Positions 21,626 to 34,099 of a DNA stretch of 64,000 bases are shown here, one piece after another. A model generated the notes under the pieces. That model did no database searches and was not told where the DNA came from. It saw nothing but the letters and a program-made list of their open reading frames with translations. The first letter of the stretch is position 1. Each line of letters starts with the position of its first letter. This DNA is from Diphasiastrum complanatum (lineage: Eukaryota > Streptophyta > Lycopodiopsida > Lycopodiales > Lycopodiaceae), in contig CM055095.1 of the NCBI GenBank assembly GCA_029204225.1, positions 74,269,501 to 74,333,500 of the forward strand. The letters run 5' to 3'. A program made the translations under genes and the position numbers.

Positions 21626-23093
21626 ATGACACCAAAAAAAAAGAGTAATACTAAGGAAATTCTTGCTACGGAAAATCCAACTAAAGTAGAGGAAATATTA
21701 ACCAAAGTTCTAACTGTTATACAAGACACCACCGAAGTGAATAAACAAACATGACAACAGATGCAGGAAAGTTCGAAATGACATTGGGAGAAAATGTTAG
21801 AGCTGATGATGTCATGTTTTGAATCTGTCATGAGTACTATCTACAAAAACAAGATGTTCATCAAAGTCAGAATCCTTCGTCATTCCTGATTGCTTCTACA
21901 TCCGAAATTCCGGATCAAGGCAGTTATGATCATCTGGCGACATTGCGAAACAACAAGGGAAAGCAACAACTATGCGATGATCAACCTATTTGGTTGCAAC
22001 CAACTGTTCCAACACCAAACGATTTTCCACTCCAAGCTTCTGGACTTCTTCCTGCTAGTGTGGTTGCTCAAGATCCACAACAATGGGTAATACAAGAACT
22101 CGATTCATACAATAAATTGCCACCCCATTATTGGAATGCTATGAATTTTAATACTCATATGAGTATTATGGATCACGCTCAAAAGAATCAAGGGTTTAAG
22201 AGAGATGGTAATGATTTTAAAGATAAAATCTTCATGCCTAACTTAAGTGGAAACACTGATAATATAGAGGTGGAAGAATGGGTATACAAATTGGATAAAT
22301 ATTTCCAATTATTCCCAAGGACTGACCAAGCAAAGATTGCTTATGCTTCGCTATACTTCGAGGGTCCAGCTTATGTTTGGTGGAAGAAAGTTGAGACTGA
22401 TCACATGTTCAATCAACAATCTATAATTGGTTGCAGTTCAAGCAATTGTGTAATAAGGTCTTCTTGAATCCATTTCAGGAAAAAAATTTCTTTCAACGTT
22501 GGTGTTCAGTTCAACAAATGGGTTCAGTCCAAGATTTTAGTCATGAATTTTGGCAATTGACTCTTAAGCTCAAACTAGACGAAAGTGCACATGTACATCG
22601 ATACATACATGGGTTACAACCACAAATTGGATCTAATGTGGAAGCAGCCAAATGCTCAACTTTGGATTCAGCAATGCAATTAACTTTGATCCATGAGCAG
22701 AAATAATCTTAAACAACTAAAATGTACCAAAAACAAGGGATGACTGCAATCAACACATCTTATAATACGTCTGGGGCTCCAAAGTCTCAATCTGGTACTA
22801 GTCAGTTTTATAAGTCAAACATCTCAACAAGAGTCTTCAAGGATAACAAAAGTAACAATAATACCAACAATGATACTATTGTGCATTATCCAACGGTCAA
22901 AGTTGGCGATAAAACGAGAACTAAAGTTGCTGGGAAGGGAACAGTATCTACAACGACGGGCAATCAAAAGCCAAGACCTGTTCAAAGACTCTCAGACGAC
23001 CAAGAGAGGAAACTTAGAGCATTGGGGCTTTGCTTCAGATGCCAGGAGAAATATGACAAGGATCATTGGAAGGTAAACAAGAGGTTTGATTAA
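21626..23093 (+). pseudogene. gypsy gag, element I
   Basis: Starts MTPKKKSNTKEILATENPTK at 21626 (TGA near 21752), resumes after frameshifts at 21943. The capsid core includes FMPNLSGNTDNIEVEEWVYK, KLDKYFQLFPRTDQAK and ASLYFEGPAYVWWKK, typical of plant chromovirus gag. A frameshift near 22430 leads into FKQLCNKVFLNPFQEKNF and MGSVQDFSHEFWQLTLKLKL. A degraded zinc knuckle follows (GLCFRCQEKYDKDHWK, in which the final Cys of CCHC is missing). Stops at 22706 and 23091. Confidence 0.9.
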
Positions 23094-23267
23094 CGGCCAT
23101 GAGCGGCAATTCTAATGAGGAAAATCAATCAGACGAAGAGGAAGTTGAAAATGAATTGAGTGAAGATGACATTCAAATGCTGCAAGAACGCCAATGTGAT
23201 TCAATTGATGATGAGGAGCTGCAGATTGTTAACAAAGGATGATGGAAATGCATTGACAGGAAGGAGA

Positions 23268-23700
23268 TGGATGCATTACTCATGTTCATGTCCTCAAACA
23301 CATTTAATGGTTCTCATTCTACTAGGACTTTCCGTGTTAAAGCAAAAATTAATAGTAGAGAGATTTATATTTTAATTGATAGTGGAAGTACACATAGCTT
23401 TTTAAATAGTTGTTCAATCAAGAGTTGTAATATAGCTACTATGAAGATTTCGAAGCCATTGAGAGTACAGATTGTTGATGGAAATTTCATCAATTGTGAT
23501 AGAATCACAACAAAATCCAAGATTCAAATGGGTAACTATGAGTTTAAATCAAATTTTCATGTGGTCGACATTGTCCTTGGTGTCAAGTGGTTACAGCCGT
23601 TGGGCGACGTTACCTTTAATTTTGAATAGGGAACAATACATTTCGCACAGTCAAGAAAAACTTTTGAAAGTCATAGCTGTAGGAAAAAAGAATCAGGTTC
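23268..23700 (+). pseudogene. gypsy aspartic protease, element I
   Basis: Retropepsin-like domain with the catalytic LIDSGSTHSFLN loop (Asp-Ser-Gly intact) and the second conserved block VVDIVLGVKWLQPLGDVTFN. Open from about 23267 to the TAG at 23627-23629; the RT linker continues in other frames. It would process the gag-pol polyprotein. Confidence 0.88.
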
Positions 23701-23758
23701 CTATTTACGCCTGATTACTAGTGCACAAGCTCGACGCATATCTCGAAAGCATGTAGAT

Positions 23759-24463
23759 ATGTTCCTATTGAAAGTGGAAATGGATGATGGTGAAATTAAA
23801 GAAGTCGATGCAAAGCCTATGAATACAAGGATACAACAAGTTTTAGACAAGTTTAAAAATGTGTTTCCAAGCACACTACCAATAGGGGATCTTCCAACCA
23901 GATTCGTGGACCATGTCATAGAACTTGAACCCAGTTCATAGCCAGTCAATATTCCTCCTTACAGGTTATCACAACTAGAAAGGGAAGAAGTTCAAAAACA
24001 GGTTCAGGAATTACTTGATCAAGAGTTCATTAGTTTGAGTAAATCACCCTTTGCCTCACCCATTCTTCTCGTTAAAAAGAAGGATGGTACATTTTGAATG
24101 TGCATAGATTAGCGTGCAGTCAATAAGTTTACCGTAAAGAATAGATTCCCAATTCCTCGGGTTGATGACTTATTAGATGCTCTTAAAGGAGCACAAGTGT
24201 TTTCAAAGATTGATCTCAAATCTAGGTATCATCAAATCAAGGTAAGCGAGGAGGATCAATACAAGACTGCTTTCCAAATAGACATGGGGCATTATCAATT
24301 CAAAGTTATGCCTTTTGGTTTAACCAATGCACCGACTACCTTCCAAGCATTGATGAACCGAATCTTTGGGGCATACTTGTACAAATTTATCTTCGTGTTT
24401 TTTGATGACATATTGATTTATAGTCGGAACTTAAAAGAACATGCTCAGCTCAACAAAACATGA
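23759..24463 (+). pseudogene. gypsy reverse transcriptase, N-terminal half only, element I
   Basis: The linker (ELEPSS, 23941) is followed by PVNIPPYRLSQLEREEVQKQ and SPFASPILLVKKKDGTF. Stops at 24098 and 24110 sit in what should be RMCIDYRALN. Then [34 protein letters not shown] (first catalytic Asp), [20 protein letters not shown], and the catalytic box FFDDILIYS. Immediately after LKEHAQ the sequence leaves RT, so the thumb, connection and RNase H are missing. Confidence 0.92.
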
Positions 24464-24942
24464 AATATTACACAGACAAGCTTCGATCATTTAGAAAATT
24501 CCACGAAGGGGATTATGTGTACTTACGATTACAGCCCTATCGCCAATCAATATTATATAAAACCAAGAGAAAGAAGCTATCTCCACGATTCTATGGGCCA
24601 TTTCAAATCCTCAAAAGGGTGGGTGAACTAGCATATGAACTGGATTTACCAACCATAACAAAAATTCATAATGTTTTCCATGTCAGTCTGTTGAAAAAAC
24701 ATATCGGTAAAAAATTTCATGAACTACCACCAATCAATGAAGAGGGGAATTTGGTAGTGGAACTAGAGGCAGTGGTTGGTTACCGAGATAAAGAGTTACG
24801 AAATGGGAAGCGAATACAACAGTATCTGATTAAATGGAAAGGATTACCTCCGGAAGACAATATGTGGGAAGATCGTTCCTACCTAAAGAAATGGCTTGCA
24901 ATTTTAGAGATAGCCAGAGGTCTTATGGAGCATGACACTTGA
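24445..24942 (+). pseudogene. integrase C-terminus with chromodomain, element I
   Basis: Follows RT directly with an ATGA overlap (24460-24463) in another frame. [20 protein letters not shown] and YLRLQPYRQ are the GPY/F-region start, SPRFYGPFQILKRVGELAY the GPY/F module, and QYLIKWKGLPPEDNMWEDRS the chromodomain. In chromoviruses this tail directs integration to particular chromatin. It is an intact open frame of 160 codons, but the catalytic integrase core is deleted. The tail of S (62.0-62.48 kb) is its close relative. Confidence 0.9.
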
Positions 24943-24997
24943 AGAAAAACTACATGGTCCTCATTTTTTAGGGCAAAAATGCTTAAAGTAGGGGAAG

Positions 24998-25548
24998 TGT
25001 CATGTGCTATATGTAGTTGGTCCATGAGCTTACTAATGAATTACCAAAAATAGCCATGGAGCTAAACTAGACTAGAACTAATCATTAGAATTGTTAATAA
25101 AAAGGTGCAAACAACCACACCCCGTTTGCGGGAATTATAATAATGGTTGTAAGGACCAAATTAAGGTAATAAGGCCCCAAATGTTAATTAGAGGCACTAA
25201 AGGCCCACTATAAATAGAGGAGGTCATGCTAATTTGGAGGTTATTCTACTTTTATGATTTTTGAACTTTTGGTGACCTTAAAGCTTCTCTTTGAGAGCTT
25301 TTTTGATAGTATTGATGGTTCACGTGCCTATAATCACATGAGAGCTATGATCATGCTCTAGTTTCAGGCCTAATCTTGTGAATGATCAATAATAATGAAT
25401 AATGGATTCTTTCTTTGAATGGTGAAGTTTTGCTACATTTAGTTAGTTTCTTGAATTTTGACTAGTTTCTTGATTTCTTGTATTTACATTATAATTTGAT
25501 GTTTAATGAATGGATTAGATGTTTGAATGCTGAGATTGGCACATGACA
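24998..25548 (+). repeat. 3' LTR of I
   Basis: 551 bp, TGTCATGTGC to GCACATGACA: perfect 10-bp terminal inverted repeat. TATA box TATAAATAG at 25209-25217. Confidence 0.95.
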
Positions 25549-25770
25549 TGTACACTGTTAGATTAGATCCCCATTTTGTGCATTAATCTCAGCCATTCGA
25601 GGAATTCAAGTTTTTCATCAATTTTTTTTTTTTAACTTTTTCTTTCATCCAACTTAACATGGCAATTTGAGACAATTTCATGGTATTGGTTTTGAAAAGA
25701 CAACATAAGAAATCTTTCCAACAAAAAACCTGTGGAGAAATTATAGTAAAATTTGTATAAAACAGAGTCC

Positions 25771-25772
<2 letters not shown>

Positions 25773-25866
<94 letters not shown>
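25773..25866. repeat. (GA)n microsatellite
   Basis: About 47 uninterrupted GA units. The Ser-Leu open frame crossing it on the minus strand is an artefact of the repeat. Confidence 0.98.
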
Positions 25867-25868
<2 letters not shown>

Positions 25869-26007
25869 TTTGTCTCTTCCTGCCATCTAGACTACCGATA
25901 CTCCGTATGAAGTCCTCTCTCTTGAGACACTTCTCATGACGTTTCTCTTGGTGAAAGATGTCAATGATGGCTCCACCAGATCGTGCATACCTGCATCACC
26001 CTCTGCC

Positions 26008-26275
26008 GCTCTGATGCCATGTTAAAATTTTGTTAGGGTCTAGTGCAATATGTAGATCACATCAATCAATCACAATAGCCACTACTCACAAGCTCTCAAA
26101 GATGGCACAACAAAAGTTATAGATTACAAAGAGAAAACTATACATATACCAAAATCCCCAACATGCATGCTAAAATAGGCACCTGTCTAACTAATAGGCC
26201 CAACGGATTCTGCATTGGGCCATATATGTTTGTATGTACAATGTCTAATAGTCCTCTAGCAACCTGATGGTGGCT
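26008..26275 (-). repeat. primer site and LTR fragment of a copia element (U)
   Basis: Minus-strand TGGCATCAGAGC (26019-26008; one base off the initiator-Met site) abuts an LTR end TGTTAAAATTTTG at 26020. The LTR runs right to about 26275, where relic K starts abruptly. Little of U's interior is visible left of it. Confidence 0.5.
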
Positions 26276-26278
26276 TGA

Positions 26279-27741
26279 TCAAAAAGATTTCTTGGCCTGC
26301 TTACCTACTATACAGCCTTGGTAGATAGGTTGTTCGACTTTCCTATCCGGATTGTCGAGATCAAGTACAATAGACTGCTTAGACATGTGCGAAACAAAAG
26401 CATGATTCAAATGACCAAGTCTATAATGCCAAAGTAAACTTTTACTGATCTGAACAGAAGTACTTAGAGCCTGATTAGAGGCAAAATAACGACGACTTGA
26501 TTTGTACAAGTATCCATGACTCTTTTCAAGTGCTAGAATCTTGCCTGTCCTATCAATTACTTTACACTGATCTAATTCAAATTCTACTTTAAGTCTTAAA
26601 TCTGTAGTTCTACTAACATAGAGCATATTTGTAGAAAGATTTGGTACATGAAGAATACTTGAGAGTAGTGTAAATCGATCATTTGCAAAGTTTAGTCTTA
26701 TTGTACCTTCACCTCTGATAGCATGTGTGCTAATGTCACCTAGGTGAACATACTTCTTGGTATTGTAAGGTGTGTAGGATTTGAAACAGCCGATATGGCT
26801 GGTCATGTGCTGAGTGGCTCAGGAATCTGAGACCAAGAGCTGTCGCCTGATGCTTTTTGATGGCTTATCATGAATGCATCTTAATCCACTTCTTGATTGG
26901 GCTGAGGTACTTTTTGTAGCTATATTTTCCATCTGATTCAATTGCCCTTTGTTGTTCTTGGCTTGTAGAATGTGGCAATCTTGGATCTCGTGGTTGGTTC
27001 ATTTGTATTATCTACATAACAACTTCTTCTTAGTCAGCGGTTTTGGTTGCTCTTGATGTTGCGTTGACTTATGATTTGACTTTGGTTGTTTTGAGGCTTT
27101 CTTCCTCTACTTACTTGAGCTCTTGTTTGTGTATAGGGCGTGAGAGTCGACGGTTGAGGAACCAGAGGATATGTTCCTTCTAGTGTCTTCTTGCAACAAC
27201 ATCATGATTACTCACAATAGAGTCAACTCTAGGTGTGTCATGATGATCATTAGCCAGTTATCATATGAGCTTGGCAAACTTGAAAGCAGTGTCATCACTA
27301 CATCTTGATCGTCTATGACTAGTTCGACAACGACCATTTGTTGCAGCAGTTTCTTGAATTGGTTGATGTGATTATGTAGCAAATCACCATTCATCAACGT
27401 GAGGGAGAAGAATCTCCTTTTGAGGTGTATCTTGGAAGCTATGTCTCGCACATCATACAGTGTGCTCAAGATGTCCCAGAATTCCTTGAGGTCTGAGCTT
27501 CGGAAACATAGCCGATTTGTGTGTTTGAAATATTGAGGATGATCAGTCCAAAGGCCTTGCCATCCTTTAGCTTCCATCAGGAGATTGCAACATCGTCTGC
27601 TTCGGGCTTTGCCTCTGCACCTGTGACAATATCATATACTTCCTTACCCATTAGCACAATTTTCATCTTAAATTTCCACATATGACAATTGGATCCATCA
27701 AGCTTGTCCACAATGGGACTAGCTTTCCCTTGGGAATCCAT
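26279..27741 (-). pseudogene. copia gag-protease-pre-integrase relic K
   Basis: Gag starts MDSQGKASPIVDKLDGSN at 27741 (LDGSNCHMWKFKMKIV), then FWDILSTLYDVRDIASKIHL and LSSLPSSYDNWLMII. A decayed knuckle lies near 27010. The protease has the active loop as DSxATQHMTSHIG (stop where Gly should be, near 26818). An open 175-codon stretch 26806-26279 holds YVHLGDISTHAIRGEGTIRL, LWHYRLGHLNHAFVSHMSK and CIVGKQAKKSF (zinc HHCC). Truncated at 26279. Same broad lineage as relic E. Confidence 0.85.
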
Positions 27742-27896
27742 GTAGAAGTTAGTCTAAGTGATAGTGATTACTACCAGTGACTTAAAAAAGAAAATCTAAT
27801 GCTATTTATAGAACAAGAAAATAATTATTCTATCAGATGATAAAATCGAGTTCTGTGGAAAGCCTATCAACTATGTAAATAACTTTGAAATCAAGT

Positions 27897-28620
27897 GCTT
27901 CTGATAACATATAATGATGGATCGATCTCTCATTATGTTTTTCTCGATCTTATACAGCATGCAACTCTGATCATGTAGTGATACACAATAAATCTATTTA
28001 TGTTTGCGGAAGCGGAAAGCAAATAGTCAGACAAAATGATTTGAAATTAAAAAAAAAAAAATAGAAGTAGCCAAGCACACAACATTTACAAATTTGAACG
28101 TAATATAAATTTAATGTATAGAAATACAAGTTAGATGATTGATTTGAGCACAAAACAATCACGGATGAAACCATGTACTCAAAAAGCTAACTCTGCTCTA
28201 TAACAACTATGAGGCTATTCTGACAATCAGAGGGGGAAGCTGTATTGGTATCTGACTGTCTGGGCACGTGGTAGCATTATGCGAAGAGCAGTCATATAGT
28301 AGTCAAGGTTGTGGAGCAGAGTGATGTTCTTGCAGGACCTTGTGGTCACCCTTCTACACAGCCTCGAAACTCACCTCCGCTAGAGACATTAAGTGATGCT
28401 CTTGCGAGACTTTGCACTACTCTTATAAAGGCTGTTACAAACCGCAAGAAGGGCTCTTGCGGGACCTTGCGATGACTTCCAATGCATGTCTTCAAACATA
28501 GATTATTTCTACAAACTATGCGACAACAAAAGAGTGAATGGAACTAGATTAATTCTAGAGAGCAGTGGAAATAAATCCAGCATCCTCTCATTGAGACTGT
28601 TTGTGAGACACGTATATTCT
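27897..28620 (-). repeat. probable 5' LTR region of K, with short internal repeats
   Basis: A decayed primer site (minus-strand TGTTATCAGAAGC, 27909-27897) suggests K's 5' LTR lies to the right. Near 28320, 28394 and 28455 three copies of CTCTTGCGGGACCTTGCG-like sequence occur 60-75 bp apart. The right limit is unknown. Confidence 0.4.
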
Positions 28621-29110
28621 CAACATATCTTTCATAGTCTGATTTGATCTGTCCATCTGATTCAAGATGATCAGTAGAACTAAAACTAAGCGAGGTATGA
28701 GCTGACTAAAAGTGAACTTAGGTTCTTTATCACTAACAATGTTACTTGGTAGTCCATAAAGCAAGAAACACTAAAAACTCGTAATGACCAAATCTCATTC
28801 AAAAATCGATCTTTTTCACATCGCTTGAATGAATTATAGTATGATAGTATCTAGTCTTGATATCAATTTTTGTGAAGTATTTAACTTCACCTAATCAATT
28901 TACTAGATCATCCACTCTGTGCAATGGATATTCATTTATAATAGTGGTAACTACCTAGAATTAGCTCCATTATGTGATTTACTAATCTAGAAGGTGGTAA
29001 ACCATGAGGTAATTCAAGTAGAAAAACATCTTCAAATTCATCTATAATCTTACTCTTTTCAGTTTTCTCTTAATCTAAATCCACTAGGTTAAGAATTTTA
29101 AAAAATTCAT
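28620..29110 (-). pseudogene. gypsy protease-RT linker, RT start and integrase core fragments (L)
   Basis: Minus strand, right to left: IIDEFEDVFLLELPHGLPPS, the plant gypsy protease-RT linker. Then, after a gap, NEYPLHRVDDLVN and LGEVKYFTKIDIKTRYYH, equivalent to the RT YPLPRIDDL...FSKIDLxSGYHQ block, then RFGHYEF. With no break comes YGLPSNIVSDKEPKFTF, the integrase core around its second catalytic Asp. At least two internal deletions, many stops. Confidence 0.75.
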
Positions 29111-29219
29111 ATCTAGCTAGATGTACTTAAGAGAAATTCTTCATATTGTGAATAAGTTGAAATCATCTTAGATAAATGTACATAATTGTCTTCAAATAGT
29201 GTAACTACTTTATTCCCCT

Positions 29220-29560
29220 CTTGAAGAGCATATGCTTTTCAAAATCAATATCAGCGTAGTCTAGAATTATAAAATGTTGTTTTTCCTTCCTAACGACGAT
29301 TCAAAATTGAAACTCTTGTAATAACAAAAACCATCTAGCAGTGCAACAATGGCACGGGGTCTATTGATTAGATTTGGTAACAGCTAGTAATCGATAAATG
29401 ATACAAATGCATTAGTTGCTTTATAATGATTATATTTTTTAACCATATAAACTAAAGCCAAATTTTCTCATTTTTTGGTTGTGAAGTTGATCTTGGCCTC
29501 AATGAGTTGTTGAATGACAAAGTAGATATAATAGTCTTTTCTATGCATAGACATGAAATT
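29220..29560 (-). pseudogene. gypsy RNase H relic (L)
   Basis: Minus strand: EAKINFTTKK then ENLALVYMVKKYNHYKATN and AFVSFID match the RNase H block ExNYxTTEKExLALVYAVKKFRxYL...VDH. After frame changes, RWFLLLQEF and IVVRKEKQHFI match its end. It lies upstream (in reading direction) of an RT start, the wrong order for one element, so two relics are interleaved here. Confidence 0.65.
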
Positions 29561-29794
29561 TCAATGTCCCAACAAGATATTTAATTTAATTATTGTACAT
29601 AAGCATAAATGGACTATAGCCTATAGTAGAATGTTTTTCTAATTATTATAATTATGTTTCGAGTGACATTTTTTGTGAGAAATATATGAACCTCCAATCT
29701 TTAAGTGTTCAACTTTAGCTAGTTGAGAAGTTTAATAATTCATCATATATGACTCGATAAATAGTTTGAGTTTTAGACGATAAAATTCACTTTC

Positions 29795-29880
29795 TGATTA
29801 AGTCTAAAGTCTTGTGTGTACTTGGATGACTCGCACAAGGTATGTCATGACATTTAAATAAAAGTTCTTTTTTTTAGAAC
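29795..29880 (-). pseudogene. gypsy integrase zinc-domain relic (L)
   Basis: KELLFKCHDIPCASHPSTHK followed by TLDLI: the two His of the HHCC integrase zinc domain (CHDxPxxxHPxxxKTLxLI). It continues the RNase H at 30.2-30.4 kb in the expected order. Confidence 0.65.
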
Positions 29881-30224
29881 ATTATTTGTTCATCTTGACG
29901 TGACAATATGTTTCAGATGGTATACTATTCCATAGTCTTTTTGTCTTAATTGTCCATTCAAAATCCTTGCGAACTTGTCTCGATTACATTTTCATTTAAT
30001 CAAGTCTGAATAATGTTATTATATCCATCCAAAGTAAGAATCATTCTCATACAATCCCAATATGAATGAAAGATATAGATTTGTAGAAATCTAAGTGAAT
30101 GAAAGCTCATTCAACTCACCTATTCAATTAAGGACATCCACAAGTTTATTAGTTTTCTTTGATTATTGTTTTTCATAATTATATTTTTGAATCAATTCAA
30201 CCCATCGGGCTTTCTAACATTTTA

Positions 30225-31020
30225 TGTTGTGTTGATTATAGAATATTTAAGAGATTGGTGTCCATTATACACTTTAAACATGATACCATATAGATAGTGT
30301 CTCCAAATTTGAAGTGCATGAATCACAAAAAACAAATTATTTTTTTGAGTTATATAATGCAATTGAGGACCGATGGGCTTTTTGCTTTCAAATGTTATTG
30401 GCCTATCATTTTGAAATAGAACTACTTCTATTGAAGTATCACTTACACAAGTTTTTACGACATAATATTAATTTGAGTCTACAATTTGCAATATAAAAGC
30501 AAAATTGATCAAGCTTTACTCAAAAGACTCATTTAATTTCTCATTCCATACAATAGACAAAGTAGGTTGCTTCATTTTCTTTTTATTATTAACTATTCTT
30601 CAATAGATTATTGACATGTGCAACAAATTTAGCATATTTTTCAATAATCTATGAAAGACAATATTAAATTCTAGAAAGATTTCAATTATTTGACAATTTT
30701 CAAAATTGACCATTCTTTAATTGGCTTGATTTTATCTTCATCACTTTGCATCCCCTCTAGGGTGATCTTATGATCAAGATAAGCTAAATCATGCTTAAAG
30801 GTTACACGCCTAAATTCTTTTGCATGAGTTTCTGTTGCTTGAAAATTTGCAAGATGATCTATGTTCTCCTAGAAGATTTTATTGAAAATATGTATATTAT
30901 CTAAAAATACCATCACATTATTTTCAAATATGGATGAAATTAATAGCTCATTATCTGTTGGTATGTTTCAAGTGCATTCGTCAACTTGAAAGATAACACT
31001 CAGAATTAGGGACTTTTTTG
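30225..31020 (-). pseudogene. gypsy RT (C-terminal half) and RNase H relic (L)
   Basis: Minus strand: FENNVMVFLDNIHIFNK is the RT catalytic box with FLDN instead of FLDD. Then HDLAYLDHKITLEGMQSDED and KIKPIKEWSI (the YLGHxIxxEG block). At 30424-30225 an open RNase H piece gives FQNDRPITFESKKPIGPQLH, VIHALQIWRHYLYG and GHQSLKY. Very AT-rich with many stops: an old relic. Confidence 0.8.
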
Positions 31021-31312
31021 AGATAAAAAAGTTTTCACTAATCATGATTATTGTTAATGATGACACATGTTCCAATAAAAGTGAGACTTGAAATAAAATA
31101 GTCCCTATAGTTAAAATAAAAGTAGCACTACTGTGTTATTGTAATGTGGGTCCAATTGGTGAATTAGGACTAGTTGGCCTCGCCACGAGATGTGAAAGTA
31201 CATTACATTTTAGACCATAAATGGATCTTAGAAGATCCACAAGAGTGATTATGTACTTGCTTAACAATGCATCAAAAAAAGACCTTTTCACAAGTCATGT
31301 GGGAGCTAGCCC

Positions 31313-32006
<694 letters not shown>

Positions 32007-32015
32007 CTCTCTCTT

Positions 32016-32612
32016 GAACTAGATTTAGCATGGACTTTGATAACACTCCAAGTGATATCCTATGCTTCATAAACAAGTATTTTCCCAATGCTTTGGTGAA
32101 GATATCAGCTACACATTCTCTTGAAGAAACATGTTGAAGCTCCACCTCCTTGCTATGACTTGCTCCCTCACAAAGTGACATGCCACCTCAATGTGCTTGC
32201 CCCTAGGATTGGTTGCCAACCTATGGGCTGATAGATTGTCACAAAAAGATGATTGGGCTCTCTAAAAAATCCAGCAAGTGAAGATCCTTGATCATCCTCT
32301 TGATCTGTACCATCTCCTTTGTGGAAAGTGTAAGAGCTTTGTACTCAGCCTCACTAGATGACAATGAGATAGTGGCTTGTTTCTTCGACATCCTTGATAT
32401 AGCTCCATCACCTATAAAAATACGATGAGCACTAATGGATTTTCTATCCATTATATCTCCTGCATAGTCCGAATCTAAAAATCCAAACAAGTTATGTGAT
32501 GATCCCTCACACAATATGCCAAAATCTCGAGTTCCAATGATGTACCTCAAAACTCGTTTTCCTAGCTTCCAATGCTACTCACTAGGATCTTGCATGAATT
32601 GACTCAATATTT
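32016..32612 (-). pseudogene. copia RNase H relic, element M
   Basis: Minus strand: LGKRVLRYIIGTRDFGILCE, GFLDSDYAGDIMDRKSISAH (catalytic Asp), ISLSSSEAEYKALTLSTKEM (catalytic Glu) and VQIKRMIKDLHLLDF. After a frameshift near 32240 the tail reads GKHIEVACHFVREQ. It ends at the polypurine tract. It was interrupted at 32618 by the LTR of N. Confidence 0.9.
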
Positions 32613-32618
32613 GGTCTA

Positions 32619-33325
32619 TGTGAAAAATGGTAAAACACTTCCTAAGTTGACTTTTGGGGGCTATGCTCACCTTATTTCTTTTTTATATTTTACTATACAC
32701 AAAGGTTGTTATGTGAATTGAGCACATAACCTTCTAGAATAGGTTGAGTTTGAGTTACGTAGATCCATTTATGATGTCATGCAAAAGATTAGATGACATG
32801 CAATGCTAGTTAGAATGCATGCATGCAACATGCAAAACAATTTACATGATCTACACATGTCTAGGTAGTTTTGAGAGCTGACATGCAATCCATGCAATAT
32901 CCATGCATGCACTTTCACATCTGGATCTATGATATCAGAGTTAAGTAAAAGATGTGGACATTACATGCAAATCCACTATAGGAACTCGAGACTCATTGAT
33001 GTAGGGAAACTTTGTCTTGTTTTGCCATATTGTGAATATTAAGATTTTGGTGTTTTTGGCTCATTCTCTCTCTACCCAAGTTTTTGGTATTCATTTTCTC
33101 TCTCTACCCGACAGCAGCCTATTTTCCCCATAGTGAGCACTTAAAATTATTTCTAATAGTTATGTCTCATAGTGAGGAGTTAGTTTTTTGAGTCTGTGGT
33201 ATGCCATTGTGCTCTTGCCTTATATTTTTTCAAGTAATCTATTCTTTGATCATTCTTGTGCAACCACACCTCATAAAGATCCTATAGGGTGTGTGGTGAA
33301 GTTCACACATGCTAAAAACCTCACA
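32619..33325 (+). repeat. 5' LTR of copia element N
   Basis: The right end is fixed by the primer site at 33326; the left end (TGTGAAAAATGG) is inferred from the break in M's RNase H. It shares the paired TCTCTCTCTACCC words with the B/R LTRs. A TGATATCAGAGT near 32933 looks like an additional primer-site word, so the LTR may be composite. Confidence 0.65.
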
Positions 33326-33337
33326 TGGTATCATAGC
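33326..33337 (+). other. primer-binding site (one mismatch), element N
   Basis: TGGTATCATAGC, one base from the initiator-Met site. The leader 33338-34099 has no gene. Confidence 0.8.
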
Positions 33338-34099
33338 TTTGTGCTTTGTAGAGGTGAGGGTGCATACATCAGATCTTAAGTGCTTTTGCTTGTAGGAACT
33401 CAAATTTGGGAGAGGGATCCAAACTCACTGACAATCAAATCATACGTGGATCATAAGTGGATCAAATAAAGCCTGATTTGCTTTAGCTGAGCCCTATATG
33501 GATAGAGAGCTCACACGTGTGAAATTAGTCCTCTTTGTTTGAGTGCTACTTCTCAAGGAATGGTCCAAATTTGATGTTCTATTGCTTGTTGGATAGGTAT
33601 TGAAGAGTAGATTGTGTTGCTTGAGTTTCTAAATCAATTTGATTTGTTTTTCAGAAGAGTTTTAGACAATCAAAGAGATAGGGAGAGTATTCATCTTGTG
33701 TGATATGCCAAAGTGAGCACACATCAGTTCTTTTCACCAATATTCTCAATTTTCATTGTCAATCAAGTAGAATTGGATAAAGTCAAGTTTTATGAGGTCT
33801 TAGACATTTCATTTTACACAAAGTATTGTGTTTGAGATGAAAGTAAGTTCCTAGAGAGTTTTTTAGTTCTTTGAAACTCGTGGGAGAGATAGACTTCATA
33901 CTTTCATGTGCTTCATCATTTGATAGAAGCTAGATCCAAATTCAAGATAGATTGATTTTTCTGTTGTGAGCTTGATCTCACATATTGTTGCTAGATTTCA
34001 TAGGTTGGATCAACATTATAAGTGTTAGATCCTAGGTTGAGATAGCAAGCAACATATTCAACTCCATCTTTGTCATTACTAGAATTTCTCAAAGAGAAT

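Larger units (their letters stand above)
19940..25548 (+). mobile_element. chromovirus-type Ty3/gypsy element I, complete ends, internally deleted
   Basis: Two LTRs with matching ends, flanked by the perfect 5-bp duplication TGTAC (19935-19939 and 25549-25553), prove a single insertion. Inside, in order: leader with a 24-bp minisatellite, gag, protease, RT, then directly the integrase C-terminus with chromodomain and a polypurine tract (AAGTAGGGGAAG before 24998). The second half of RT, RNase H and the integrase catalytic core are absent. The degenerate primer site TTGGTATTTTTG (from 20505) replaces the expected TGGTATCAGAGC. Several frameshifts; cannot transpose by itself. Confidence 0.95.

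Noticed and set aside
32925-32945. Extra primer-binding site (TGATATCAGAGT)
   Set aside because: Two mismatches, lies inside the LTR of N and no gag follows at the right distance; a better site is at 33326.
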